From: Oscillospiraceae bacterium
GTDB lineage: Bacteria; Bacillota; Clostridia; Oscillospirales; Oscillospiraceae
Assembly (NCBI GenBank): GCA_910575695.1
Contig: CAJTGJ010000008.1
Span: 1-64,000, forward strand
Direction: 5' to 3'
DNA: 64,000 nucleotides
The notes below the pieces were generated by a model. The model searched no databases. It saw only the letters and a list, made by a program, of their open reading frames with translations, and had not been told where the DNA came from. The position numbers and the translations under genes are program-made. Shown here in pieces: positions 34,091-44,197 of the stretch (its first letter is position 1; every line of letters begins with the position of its first letter).

Positions 34091-37000
34091 CCCGGAAAAA
34101 CCGCCTGCTCACCGACGCCGTCCGGGAGGTCAGGCACACCTTCAGCCGGTTTTTGTCCATCCTGGTGCTGTCGGCGCTGGCGGTGGCGTTCCTGTCCGGA
34201 CTGCGGGCTGCCGCCCCGGATATGAAATACACGGCGGACAACTATTATGACCGCACGAACCTTATGGACGGCTATGTGCTGTCCACCTTGGGGCTTGTGC
34301 AGGAGGACCTGGACGCCCTGGCTGAGGCGGAGGGCATCCAGGAGGTGGAGGGCTCCTGGTCGGTGGACGCCACGGCGGTGGACTGCATCGTCAGCGTGCG
34401 CTCCATGCCGGAGCGGCTCAACCTGCTGGAGGTGAAGCGAGGCCGTCTGCCCGAGGCGGCGGACGAGTGCGTCACCGAAAGCAAGCTGCTGGTGGAGCTG
34501 GGGCTCGACGTGGGGGATGCCCTGGAGCTGGTCCTGGACGAGGACGGCGAGGGGGATCTGACTTGCACCTCCTACACCATTGTGGGCGTGGTGAACTGCC
34601 CGCTGTACGTGGGCACCGACCGGGGCACGTCCTCCCTGGGCAGCGGCTCGGTGGACGCCTTTGTGTTTGTACCCGGGGAAAATTTTGCCCTGGATTATTT
34701 TACCGCCGCCTATTTCACCGGGGACGGCCTTGCGGCGATGGACAGCTACAGCGACGAGTACGACAGCAGGGCGGAGGCGCTGGTGGACAGCCTGGACGCC
34801 CTGGCGGAGGAGCGGGCCGCGCTGCGGTACGATTCCCTCATCGGGGACGCCCAGCAGGAGCTGGACGAGGCTCGGGCGGAGCTGGAGGACGCCAAGGCGG
34901 AGGCGGATCAGGAGCTGGCGGACGGCTGGACGGAGCTTCAGAACGCCCGGAAGGAGCTGGACGACGGCTGGGCGGATTATCGGGAGGGCCAGGACACCCT
35001 GGACCGGGAGCTGGCCAACGCCCGGAACGAGCTGGCGGACGCCCAGCGGCAGCTGAACAATGCCCAGGCGGAGCTGGACCGGGGACGGCCCCAGTATCAG
35101 GAAGGGCTGGAGCAGTACAACACCGGGCTGGCCCGGTATGAGGACGGATTGGCCCAGTACAACGCCGGTCTGGCGGAGTATAACCAGAACAAATCCGCCC
35201 TGGACCAGCAGCAGGCCCAGGTGGCGGCGGGGCTGGAGCAGTATTATGCCGCTCTGGCCCAGGTGGAGGGCACCCCCGCCTATGACACGGTGCTGGCCCA
35301 GCTGGCGGAGCAGAAGGCCCAGCTGGACGCGGCCCAGGCCCAGCTGGACGCGGGCTATGCCCAGCTTGCCCCGGCCGGGGAGCAGCTGGAGCAGAGCAAG
35401 GCCGTGCTGGACGCCTCCAAGGCGGAGCTGGACAGCGCCAAGGCCGCGCTGGACGCCACTAAGCGGCAGTTGGACGCGGCGGAACAGTCCATCGCCAGCG
35501 GCTGGCGGGACTACCGGAACGGACAGGGGGCGCTGGCCCGGGCCCAGCAGGAGGGGGAACAGGAGCTGGCTGACGCCCTGGCCCAGCTGGAGGACGGCGA
35601 GAAGGAGTATGCCGACGGCCTCCAGGAATATGAGGACGGCAAGGCGGAGGCGGACGCGGAGATCGCCGACGCCCAGAAAAAGCTGGACGACGCCCAGGAT
35701 GAGCTGGACAAGACGGAGGAGTGCGAGTGGTACGTTCTGGACCGGAACACCAACGCGGGCTTTGTCAGCTTTGCCCAAGACACGGAGCGGGTGGGCAATC
35801 TGGCCACCATCTTCCCTGTGATTTTCTTTTTGGTGGCGGCACTGGCCTGCCTGACCACCATGACCCGTATGGTAGAGGAACAGCGCACCCAGATCGGCGC
35901 GCTGAAAGCCATGGGCTTCTCCCGGCTGGCGATTTCCGTCAAGTACATCGGCTACGCCTTTTCCGCCAGCCTCATCGGCGGGGTTTTAGGGCTGGCCATT
36001 GGCTGTACCCTGATTCCGGCGGTGATTGCCAACGCGTTCAACATCATGTACGCCATGCCCCCGCTGGAGTTCCGGGAGCAGACCGCGCTGTGCGTGCTGG
36101 CGGTGCTGGCGGCGGTGGCGTGCACCACCGGGGCGGCGCTGTGGGCCTGCCTGTCCACCCTGATGGCCACGCCCGCAAACCTGATGCGCCCCAAGGCCCC
36201 CAAGGTGGGGCGGCGGGTTCTGCTGGAGCGGGTGCGGTTTGTGTGGAACCGGCTGACCTTCACCTGGAAGGTGACCATGCGCAACCTGTTCCGCTACCAG
36301 CGGCGGTTCTGGATGACCGTCATCGGCATCGGCGGCTGTACGGCTCTGATCGTCACCGGCTTCGGCCTTCATGAATCCATTTTTGCGATCCTGGACAAGC
36401 AGTTTGACGAGATTTCCATCTACGACGCCAGCATCGGCATCGACGAGGACGCCGCCCCCGGCAAGCTGGCCAAGGTGGAGGAGTATCTCCTGGACAGCCC
36501 CTATGTGGAGCAGGCCATATCCGCCCACCAGTCCCTGCTGGAGGCGTCCGGCGGCGGCCGGGCCTATGACGCCTACCTCATGACCATCGCTGATCTGGAC
36601 GAGTTCACCCAGTACATCGACCTGCGGCATCGGAAGGACGCGGAGGCTGTCGCCCTGCCGGAGGATGGCGTTATCATTACTGAGAAACTGTCGGAACTGC
36701 TGGAGCTGTCCGTGGGGGACACCATCACTCTGGACGGGGACAAGCGGGTGGAGGCACCTGTCCGGGACATTGTAGAGAATTATGTCTACCACTATGTGTA
36801 CCTGTCCGCCGCCTATTATGAGACGCTGTTCGGAGAGACGCCGAAGGACAATGTGATGCTCCTGACCTACACGGAGGAGGCCGACTCAGCCCAGTCCAAC
36901 CAGGTGTCGGCGGAGCTGATGGCTATGGACGCCGTACTGTCTTACTCCTATTTTGCCACCCTGCGGGACAGCTTCACCAACAGCATGGAGGCCATCGACT

Positions 37001-37395
37001 ACGCGGTGGTTATCATCATCACCGCCGCCGCGGCGCTGGCGTTTGTGGTGCTGTACAACCTGACCAACATCAACATCACCGAGCGCACCCGGGAGCTGGC
37101 GACCCTGAAGGTGCTGGGCTTTTTTGACCAGGAGACCACCGCTTATGTCTACCGGGAAAACCTGTTCCTCACCCTGTTCGGCATCGTGCTGGGGCTGGTG
37201 CTGGGGCGGCTCCTCCACGCCTGGATGGTGGTGACGGTGGAGGTGGACCTGGTGATGTTCGGCCGCACCGCGCCGGCCTATGCCTACGTGCTGGCGGCGG
37301 CGCTGACGGCGGTGTTCTCCGTCATGGTGAACATCGCGGCCCACTTCAAGCTGAAAAAGGTGGATATGGTGGAGAGTTTGAAAACCGTGGAATGA
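34084..37395 (+). CDS. FtsX-type ABC transporter permease with long coiled-coil domain
   Basis: A 1,103-residue permease. One membrane helix near residues 18-40 is followed by an extracellular domain. From about residue 245 to 540 it is almost pure coiled coil, with repeated units such as ELxDGWxEL, QLDAAQAQLDAGYAQL and AELDSAKAALDATKRQL. Three helices (about 575-690), a second extracellular domain and a last group of three helices (about 970-1095) complete two FtsX modules. Overlaps the ATPase gene by seven bases. The coiled coil could reach through the cell wall, as proposed for related Gram-positive exporters; cargo is unknown. Confidence 0.9.
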   Translation: MVTRKNRLLTDAVREVRHTFSRFLSILVLSALAVAFLSGLRAAAPDMKYTADNYYDRTNLMDGYVLSTLGLVQEDLDALAEAEGIQEVEGSWSVDATAVDCIVSVRSMPERLNLLEVKRGRLPEAADECVTESKLLVELGLDVGDALELVLDEDGEGDLTCTSYTIVGVVNCPLYVGTDRGTSSLGSGSVDAFVFVPGENFALDYFTAAYFTGDGLAAMDSYSDEYDSRAEALVDSLDALAEERAALRYDSLIGDAQQELDEARAELEDAKAEADQELADGWTELQNARKELDDGWADYREGQDTLDRELANARNELADAQRQLNNAQAELDRGRPQYQEGLEQYNTGLARYEDGLAQYNAGLAEYNQNKSALDQQQAQVAAGLEQYYAALAQVEGTPAYDTVLAQLAEQKAQLDAAQAQLDAGYAQLAPAGEQLEQSKAVLDASKAELDSAKAALDATKRQLDAAEQSIASGWRDYRNGQGALARAQQEGEQELADALAQLEDGEKEYADGLQEYEDGKAEADAEIADAQKKLDDAQDELDKTEECEWYVLDRNTNAGFVSFAQDTERVGNLATIFPVIFFLVAALACLTTMTRMVEEQRTQIGALKAMGFSRLAISVKYIGYAFSASLIGGVLGLAIGCTLIPAVIANAFNIMYAMPPLEFREQTALCVLAVLAAVACTTGAALWACLSTLMATPANLMRPKAPKVGRRVLLERVRFVWNRLTFTWKVTMRNLFRYQRRFWMTVIGIGGCTALIVTGFGLHESIFAILDKQFDEISIYDASIGIDEDAAPGKLAKVEEYLLDSPYVEQAISAHQSLLEASGGGRAYDAYLMTIADLDEFTQYIDLRHRKDAEAVALPEDGVIITEKLSELLELSVGDTITLDGDKRVEAPVRDIVENYVYHYVYLSAAYYETLFGETPKDNVMLLTYTEEADSAQSNQVSAELMAMDAVLSYSYFATLRDSFTNSMEAIDYAVVIIITAAAALAFVVLYNLTNINITERTRELATLKVLGFFDQETTAYVYRENLFLTLFGIVLGLVLGRLLHAWMVVTVEVDLVMFGRTAPAYAYVLAAALTAVFSVMVNIAAHFKLKKVDMVESLKTVE

Positions 37396-37432
37396 GAAGC
37401 TGCCAATCCTGATGAATTAGGAGTGTAAGGGA

Positions 37433-38032
37433 ATGAATCCTCGTATTATCACCGACATATCAAACTTTATATTTGTATCCGATGAACCTGAAAAGGTTGA
37501 CGCCATTTTTCTGCCCGGCGGTTCATTTCCGGAGCCGCCCAAATATGCCGCCCAGCTGTACCATCGGGGCTGTGCGGAATGGCTGATCCCTTCGGGCGGG
37601 GTCAGCGTCAAACGTGACAAGTGGCCGGGTGTCCGCCGGAAAGCGGAACTATATAGCGGCGATTACCAGTCTGACTGCGAGTTCTTTACAGATGTGCTGT
37701 TGAAAAACGGTGTGCCCGCCTCGGCAATTATCCGGGAGAATAAGTCCGGACACACCCGTGATAATGCGTTCCTCTCACGAAAGACCGTGGACGAGAGGGG
37801 CATCGACATCAAAACAGCGTTGATCGTCTGCAAGGCGTTTCATGCCCGGCGGTGCCTCATGTTATACCAAATGGCCTTTCCCGATGTGGACATCAAGGTG
37901 TGCCCCGTGCATTGCTATAACATCACGAAAGAGAATTGGTATGAAAATGAAGCGGGAATAGACCGCGTCCTGGGTGAGCTGGCCCGGTGCGGCAATCAAT
38001 TCGCCGGGGATATCAAGCAATATCTGTTGTAA
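37433..38032 (+). CDS. YdcF/SanA-family protein (DUF218)
   Basis: A 199-residue soluble protein of the YdcF-like family. The strand DAIFLPGGSF, the loop IPSGGVS, the block ENKSGHTRDNAFLS and the final CKAFHARRCLMLY helix match the Rossmann-like fold with its conserved Asn/Thr and Arg residues. Members bind nucleotides or act in envelope steps, but no reaction is settled. Unlike SanA/ElyC it has no membrane anchor. The G+C content is lower than that of the exporter genes before it, and a TAGGAG site precedes the ATG. Confidence 0.82.
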   Translation: MNPRIITDISNFIFVSDEPEKVDAIFLPGGSFPEPPKYAAQLYHRGCAEWLIPSGGVSVKRDKWPGVRRKAELYSGDYQSDCEFFTDVLLKNGVPASAIIRENKSGHTRDNAFLSRKTVDERGIDIKTALIVCKAFHARRCLMLYQMAFPDVDIKVCPVHCYNITKENWYENEAGIDRVLGELARCGNQFAGDIKQYLL

Positions 38033-38060
38033 GTCCCGGTTTGGAATTTTCTCAGACAAG

Positions 38061-38090
38061 AAAAGGCCCCGCCGCGTAAGCGGCGGGGCC
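38061..38090 (-). terminator. Terminator of msmK (bidirectional stem)
   Basis: GGCCCCGCCGC and GCGGCGGGGCC form a perfect 11-base-pair stem; on the minus strand it is followed by TTTTCTTG. It also lies after the YdcF gene. Confidence 0.88.
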
Positions 38091-38120
38091 TCTCGTCTGC
38101 TATGACAGGCTGACGAACCC

Positions 38121-39260
<1,140 letters not shown>

Positions 39261-39359
39261 AGCGATGGACCGTAGATACGCCGCCTCCGCAGCGCATCCT
39301 CACCCGCCGGGGAGTTTACCCCAGGGATATTACGGCAAGTCTCCACATTGCCGCACCGC

Positions 39360-39434
39360 CGGTCCGCGGGCTTCCTCCTTTTTTAATCCTCGGCACGGCT
39401 ATGGGCGGTGTCGCCCAAGGGAGTAGCCGGACCG
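39360..39434 (-). promoter_or_regulatory. Structured RNA domain in the msmK leader
   Basis: In the roughly 195-nt leader of msmK, CGGTCCG pairs with CGGACCG and encloses nested CGGCTA/TAGCCG and TGGGCG/CGCCCA helices plus an A-rich joining segment and an AAAGGAGG sequence. Two more hairpins (CGGCAA/TTGCCG and GGGG/CCCC) follow before the start codon. Candidate cis-regulatory motifs named malK-I, -II and -III have been described upstream of such genes; I could not test which, if any, fits. Confidence 0.55.
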
Positions 39435-39461
39435 GGTTGGGTTGGGGGTGATGCTGTTTTG

Positions 39462-39490
39462 ATTGTAACAAAGGGGGCAGAGGGTGTCAA
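39462..39490 (-). promoter_or_regulatory. Sigma-A promoter of msmK
   Basis: Minus-strand TTGACA (39485-39490), 17-base spacer, TACAAT (39462-39467). Confidence 0.87.
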
Positions 39491-39570
39491 GGGGGTGGAC
39501 TGCGAATTTCACAATTTATTTCCGGAGGCGGCTGGCTTTTTTGTCAAAAGGAAAAATCTTGTGCACGCTC

Positions 39571-39600
39571 TTGACAAGTGCCTTTGGCGTATTGTATACT
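39571..39600 (+). promoter_or_regulatory. Sigma-A promoter of bioY
   Basis: TTGACA (39571-39576), 18-base spacer, TATACT (39595-39600), 36 bases before the start codon. Confidence 0.88.
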
Positions 39601-39623
39601 CAGAAACGAAAAAAGTTTACAAT
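39591..39623 (+). promoter_or_regulatory. Probable BirA operator controlling bioY
   Basis: ATTGTATAC (39591-39599) and GTTTACAAT (39615-39623) are inverted half-sites separated by 15 bases, the geometry and sequence of Firmicutes BirA boxes. The left half overlaps the -10 box, so biotin-loaded BirA would block transcription. Confidence 0.8.
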
Positions 39624-39635
39624 GGAGGGATTTCA

Positions 39636-40220
39636 ATGAACGAAAAAACGATCATCAACACCCGGCAACTGACGCTGTGCGCCGTGATGGCGGCGGTGAT
39701 GTGCGTCATCGCCCCCATATCCATCCCCGTCGGCCCCATATCCATCACCGGAGGCACCCTGATCCTCTACCTCACCGCCTATCTGCTGGGGGGTATCTGG
39801 GGCGCCGCGGCCACCCTGGTCTACCTGCTGGTGGGCTTTGTGGGCCTGCCCGTGTTCAGCAATTTTATGGGCGGCGCGTCCCGGCTGATCGGCCCCACGG
39901 GGGGCTATCTGGTGGGCTACATCCCCATGATGCTGCTGGCGGGCTTCCTGGTGGAGCTTACCCTGCGGCGGTTTGGCGGCACGGGGAAAAAGGAACAGGC
40001 CATCGCCATCGCGCTCCAGTTCCTGGGCATGGCGCTGGCCACCGCCGTGCTGTATGCCTTCGGCACCGCGTGGTATTGCGTCCAGGCCGGGGTGGCACTG
40101 GAAAAGGCGCTGGCGGTCTGCGTGTTCCCGTTTATCCCCTTTGACCTGATCAAAATGACCGTCGCGCTGCTGGTCGGCGTGCCTGTCCGGCGGCGGCTGG
40201 AGCAGGCGGGGCTGCTGTAA
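39636..40220 (+). CDS. bioY: Biotin transporter BioY (ECF substrate-binding subunit)
   Basis: A 194-residue, six-helix membrane protein that binds biotin with high affinity. Typical BioY segments are present: the PISIPVGPISITGGTLI stretch, GLPVFSNFMGGASRLIGPTG and GYLVGYIPMML. The ATG at 39636 follows GGAGGG. No EcfA/EcfT genes are adjacent, so it probably shares the group II ECF energising module. The promoter carries what looks like a BirA operator, so biotin should repress it. Confidence 0.93.
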   Translation: MNEKTIINTRQLTLCAVMAAVMCVIAPISIPVGPISITGGTLILYLTAYLLGGIWGAAATLVYLLVGFVGLPVFSNFMGGASRLIGPTGGYLVGYIPMMLLAGFLVELTLRRFGGTGKKEQAIAIALQFLGMALATAVLYAFGTAWYCVQAGVALEKALAVCVFPFIPFDLIKMTVALLVGVPVRRRLEQAGLL

Positions 40221-40230
40221 CCCGTTTCAC

Positions 40231-40261
40231 CCCCCCTCCGGGAAACCAGAGGGGGGTTTTT
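40231..40261 (+). terminator. Terminator of bioY
   Basis: CCCCCCTC pairs with GAGGGGGG, followed by five T. Confidence 0.85.
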
Positions 40262-40393
40262 ACAGCCCGCCATCCCGGGGGATGGGAATGATTTTCCGCT
40301 CCGGCGGGATTTCCTGTTCGGATATGGCGATTTCTTCGCGTTCCTGCGGCGGCTATGCCTCGTGGGCCTGACGGACGCGCGGTCCGCCACGGC

Positions 40394-40425
40394 AAGCGCC
40401 CCCTCTCCACAGAGAGGGGGCGCTT
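40394..40425. terminator. Perfect hairpin downstream of htpG
   Basis: AAGCGCCCCCTCTC and GAGAGGGGGCGCTT form a 14-base-pair stem with loop CACA. U-runs are poor on both strands, but the position suits htpG termination. Between 40262 and 40393 I see no gene. Confidence 0.6.
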
Positions 40426-40438
40426 GTTTCCGGGGGCG

Positions 40439-42352
40439 TCAGTTCATCAGCGAGCACACCAGCTCCGTATACGCGGCGGGGTCCTCGATGGGCAGGCCCG
40501 CGATCAGAAGGGCCTGGTGGTAGAGCACCTCCACGTATTTTGCGGCGCGGTCCTTGTCCTCCGCGTCCAGGGCGGACTTCAGCGCCGCGAAGGGGGCGGC
40601 GGACGGGTTCAGCTCCAGCACGCGCTCCGCCTTCATGGGGCCCATGGGGGAGCTGTTTTCCATCTTGGCGAAATACTTTTCCATCTCCAGGCTCATGGGG
40701 CCGTCCGCTGTCATGCACACCGGGGCCGTTTTCAAAATCTTCGACACGCGGGCCTCCTTGATGCGCTCGCCCAGGGTCTCCTTGACGAAGTCCAGGATGG
40801 GCTTGCTCTCCTCGGCCTGCCTGGCCTGGGCCTCCTTTTCCTCGTCCGTCTCGGGAAGGGCGTCGGGGTCGGACACCGATTTCAGCTTCTTGCCGGACAC
40901 CTCCGCCAGGGACTGCATGACAAACTCGTCCACTTCTTCGGTGAGATAGAGGATCTCCCAGCCCTTGTCGGCGACGCGTTCTACCTGGGGCAGGCGGGCG
41001 GCCTGCTCGTTGGTGTCCGCGCAGACGTAGTAGATAAATTCCTGGTCCTCGGGCATATGCTCCACATACTCGGCAAGGCTGGACAGCTTGCCCTCCCGGC
41101 TGGTGGTGAACAGGAGGAGGTCCTGCAAAAGCTCCTTCTTCGCGCCGTAGTTCTCCACAACGCTGTACTTGAGCTGGCGGCCGAAGGCGGACCAGAATTT
41201 CTCGTACTTCTCCCGGTCGTCCTTCATCAGCTTGACCAGCTCGTTTTTGATCTTTTTCTCCAGCGCGGCGGCGATGATCTTCAGCTGGCGGGTGTGCTGG
41301 AGCATCTCCCGGGAAATGTTCAGGGAGAAGTCGGGGGAGTCTGCCACGCCCTTCACGAAGCGGAAACAGTCGGGGAGCAGGTCGGCGCACTTGTCCATGA
41401 TGAGCACGCCGGAGGAGTAGAGCTGGAGGCCCTTTTCGTATTCCCGGGTGTAGAAGTCGTATGGGGTGGCGGAGGGGATGAACAGCAGGGCCTTGAAGGT
41501 CACTGTGCCCTCGGAGGAGGTGGTGATGGTGGACAGGGGGGGCTGCCAGTCGCCGAATTTTTCCTGGTAGAACTGGTCGTACTCCGACTGCTCCACCTTG
41601 GAGCGGGGGCGCTGCCACAGGGGCACCATGGAGTTGATGGTCTTTTCCTCCAACACCGTCTCCCACTCGGGCTTGTAGTCGTCTCCGGCGTCCTCCGGTT
41701 TCTCCTTCTGGCGGTAGTCCTCCACCTCCATGCGGATGGGGTGGCGGATGTAGTCGGAATACTTTTTGATGAGAGACTGGAGGCGGGGGGTCTCCAGATA
41801 TTCGCTGTACTGCTCGTCCTCCGTGTCCGGCTTGATGTGCATGATCACGTCGGTGCCGGGGGCGTCCTTTTCGCACTCCGTTACCGTGTAGCCGTCCGCG
41901 CCGGAGGATTTCCAGCAGTGGGCGGTGTCCTCGCCGTGGCGGCGGGTGATTACCGTTACCTCGTCGGACACCATGAACGCCGAGTAGAAGCCCACGCCGA
42001 ACTGGCCGATGATGTCCGCCGCGTTCTCCCGCTCCATGTCCGCCTTGAACTGGAGAGAGCCGCTGCGGGCGATGGTGCCCAGGTTCTTCTCCAGCTCGTC
42101 GGAGGTCATGCCGATGCCGTTGTCGGAGACGGTGAGGGTGCGGGCGTCCTTGTCCGGCACGACAGTGATGCGCAGGTCGCTCCGCTTGGCCTCCACCGTG
42201 TCGTCCGTCAGGGAGAGGTAGGCCAGCTTGTCGATGGCGTCGCTGGCGTTGGAGATGATCTCCCGGAGGAAGATCTCCTTGTGGGTGTAGATGGAGTTGA
42301 TCATCAGGTCCATCAGGCGTTTGGATTCCGCTTTGAACTGCTTCTTTGCCAT
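40439..42352 (-). CDS. htpG: Chaperone HtpG (bacterial Hsp90)
   Basis: A 637-residue ATP-dependent chaperone. The GHKL ATP-binding N-domain shows REIISNASDAIDKL, the DNGIGM block and GQFGVGFYSAFMV; the middle domain has the catalytic-Arg region, and the C-terminal dimerisation domain is complete. Length is normal. It carries a CIRCE element between promoter and start codon, so it should be under HrcA heat-shock repression along with the dnaK/groE regulon. Confidence 0.96.
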   Translation of the reverse strand: MAKKQFKAESKRLMDLMINSIYTHKEIFLREIISNASDAIDKLAYLSLTDDTVEAKRSDLRITVVPDKDARTLTVSDNGIGMTSDELEKNLGTIARSGSLQFKADMERENAADIIGQFGVGFYSAFMVSDEVTVITRRHGEDTAHCWKSSGADGYTVTECEKDAPGTDVIMHIKPDTEDEQYSEYLETPRLQSLIKKYSDYIRHPIRMEVEDYRQKEKPEDAGDDYKPEWETVLEEKTINSMVPLWQRPRSKVEQSEYDQFYQEKFGDWQPPLSTITTSSEGTVTFKALLFIPSATPYDFYTREYEKGLQLYSSGVLIMDKCADLLPDCFRFVKGVADSPDFSLNISREMLQHTRQLKIIAAALEKKIKNELVKLMKDDREKYEKFWSAFGRQLKYSVVENYGAKKELLQDLLLFTTSREGKLSSLAEYVEHMPEDQEFIYYVCADTNEQAARLPQVERVADKGWEILYLTEEVDEFVMQSLAEVSGKKLKSVSDPDALPETDEEKEAQARQAEESKPILDFVKETLGERIKEARVSKILKTAPVCMTADGPMSLEMEKYFAKMENSSPMGPMKAERVLELNPSAAPFAALKSALDAEDKDRAAKYVEVLYHQALLIAGLPIEDPAAYTELVCSLMN

Positions 42353-42396
42353 GTCTTGAGCACCTCTTGTATATCATAATTTTTTAAAAACTGGTT

Positions 42397-42423
42397 TTAG
42401 CACTCCTGATCTGGGAGTGCTAA
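42397..42423. promoter_or_regulatory. CIRCE element (HrcA operator) of htpG
   Basis: TTAGCACTC and GAGTGCTAA with a nine-base spacer: a perfect match to the CIRCE consensus, directly downstream of the htpG -10 box. Confidence 0.96.
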
Positions 42424-42427
42424 AGGT

Positions 42428-42456
42428 ATGATAATACGAAATGGCGCATATTGCAA
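42428..42456 (-). promoter_or_regulatory. Sigma-A promoter of htpG
   Basis: Minus-strand TTGCAA (42451-42456), 17-base spacer, TATCAT (42428-42433), with CIRCE in the +1 region. Confidence 0.78.
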
Positions 42457-42650
42457 GAGTGTTTGCAGAAAATTCACAATTTTTATGGGGACTTTGGATG
42501 ATGCTGGGCGGAGCCAGGTATGAATTTTAAAATTTTTCACGGAATATCACGGGGAGGATCGGACACAATAAAGCCGGACGGGGAAAAAGCTTTGAGGAAA
42601 TTTTGCCGGGTTTATGGATGGAAAAGGAAAGATTTTTGGAAAAGTTTCGG

Positions 42651-42679
42651 TTGCCTTTACTTATTCCAAGTGCTATAAT
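42651..42679 (+). promoter_or_regulatory. Sigma-A promoter of murA
   Basis: TTGCCT (42651-42656), 17-base spacer, TATAAT (42674-42679). The 42457-42650 stretch is A+T-rich spacer without a gene. Confidence 0.8.
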
Positions 42680-42794
42680 GTATTGATGGAGAATAACGGG
42701 GTGGGTCTGCCCGCCCGGTTGGAATAGATTGAGGGATTGCTTGCCCCCTCTTTTTGATTACGCCCGGACTGCCGGGAATCAGAGGTGCTGACGT

Positions 42795-44093
42795 TTGAAA
42801 AAATATGTCATTCATGGCGGGAGACCGCTCTATGGTAAAGTTGAGATCAGCGGCGCGAAAAACGCGGCGGTGGGCATTATCCCCGCCGCCCTGCTGGTGC
42901 AGGGGCCGTGCCGCATTGAAAATATTCCTGAAATCAGCGATGTGGACTTTCTGTTGGACATTTTGAGGCAGCTGGGCGGCAGCGTGCGGGTCATCAACCG
43001 CACCACTGTGGAGGTGGACTGCAGCCATGTGCGGTGCCAGACGGTGCCCTATGACGCGGGGCGGAAGCTCCGGGCCAGCTATTATCTGCTGGGGTCCATG
43101 CTGGGCCGGTTCGGCGCGGCGGAGGTGCCCATGCCCGGCGGGTGCGACTTCGGAAGCAGGCCCATTGACCAGCATTTGAAGGGCCTGGCGGCGCTGGGGG
43201 CCGAGGTCCGGGTGGAAAAGGGGTATATGTGCGCCTCCACCGAGACGGGGCGGCTGAAGGGCAGTCAGATTTATCTGGATGTGGCCAGCGTGGGCGCTAC
43301 CATGAATCTGATGCTGGCGGCGGTGCTGGCGGAGGGTACTACCATTATTGAAAATACCGCCAAGGAGCCCCATATCGTGGATCTGGCCAACTTCCTCAAC
43401 TCCATGGGGGCGGACGTCACCGGCGCGGGCACCGACGTGATCAAAATCCGGGGTGTGGACAAGCTGAGCGGCGGGGAGTATTCCATCATCCCCGACCAGA
43501 TCGAGGCGGGCACCTATATGACCGCCGTGGCCGCCGCCGGGGGCGAGGTGCGCATCTGCAACATTATTCCAAAGCATATGGAGTGTATTACCGCCAAGCT
43601 GGTGGAGATGGGCGTGGAGGTGGACGAGGACGGCGATGCCCTCGTTGTCCGCCGCCATGGGCCGCTCCAGCGCACCAATATTAAGACCATGTTCTATCCG
43701 GGCTTCCCCACCGATATGCAGCCCCAGATCGCCGCGGTGCTGTGCCTGGCCCAGGGGACCAGCGTCATCACCGAGGGCGTGTGGGACAACCGGTACCGCT
43801 ATACCGAGGAGTTCCGGCGCCTGGGGGCCAAGATCCAGGTGGATGGCAAGATCGCCATCATCGAGGGCGTGGAGAAGCTCACCGGGGCGCCGATGGAGGC
43901 CTGTGATCTGAGGGCGGGCGCGGCTATGATCGTGGCCGGGCTGGCGGCCCAGGGGACCAGCGAGATTTCCAACGTCCAGCACATCGAGCGGGGCTATGAG
44001 GACATCATCGGGAAGCTGTCCCGGATCGGGGCGGATATCCGGGTGGTGATGGTGCCCGACCCGGAACAGAAAAAGTCCCATATCGCGGGGTGA
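42795..44093 (+). CDS. murA: UDP-N-acetylglucosamine 1-carboxyvinyltransferase (MurA)
   Basis: First committed step of peptidoglycan synthesis: transfers enolpyruvate from PEP to UDP-GlcNAc. The 432-residue protein keeps the active-site loop PGGCDFGSRPIDQH with Cys117, so it should be fosfomycin-sensitive, and has the Lys22-type block EISGAKNAAV and the late RAGAAMIVAGL. The start is TTG at 42795, eight bases after GAGGTG. Firmicutes often have two MurA paralogues; which one this is cannot be decided here. Ends at a good terminator before yycJ. Confidence 0.95.
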   Translation: MKKYVIHGGRPLYGKVEISGAKNAAVGIIPAALLVQGPCRIENIPEISDVDFLLDILRQLGGSVRVINRTTVEVDCSHVRCQTVPYDAGRKLRASYYLLGSMLGRFGAAEVPMPGGCDFGSRPIDQHLKGLAALGAEVRVEKGYMCASTETGRLKGSQIYLDVASVGATMNLMLAAVLAEGTTIIENTAKEPHIVDLANFLNSMGADVTGAGTDVIKIRGVDKLSGGEYSIIPDQIEAGTYMTAVAAAGGEVRICNIIPKHMECITAKLVEMGVEVDEDGDALVVRRHGPLQRTNIKTMFYPGFPTDMQPQIAAVLCLAQGTSVITEGVWDNRYRYTEEFRRLGAKIQVDGKIAIIEGVEKLTGAPMEACDLRAGAAMIVAGLAAQGTSEISNVQHIERGYEDIIGKLSRIGADIRVVMVPDPEQKKSHIAG

Positions 44094-44145
44094 CCCCAGC
44101 GCCCCCGGCCCGCCCCTTTGGTGCGGGCTTTGCTGGCTGCTTTCG

Positions 44146-44176
44146 CCGGAAAGGGCGCCGCCCTTTCCGGTTTTTT
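44146..44176 (+). terminator. Terminator of murA
   Basis: CCGGAAAGGGC and GCCCTTTCCGG form a perfect 11-base-pair stem with a three-base loop, followed by six T. Confidence 0.9.
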
Positions 44177-44197
44177 GTGAATCGGGAGGGATGCTGT

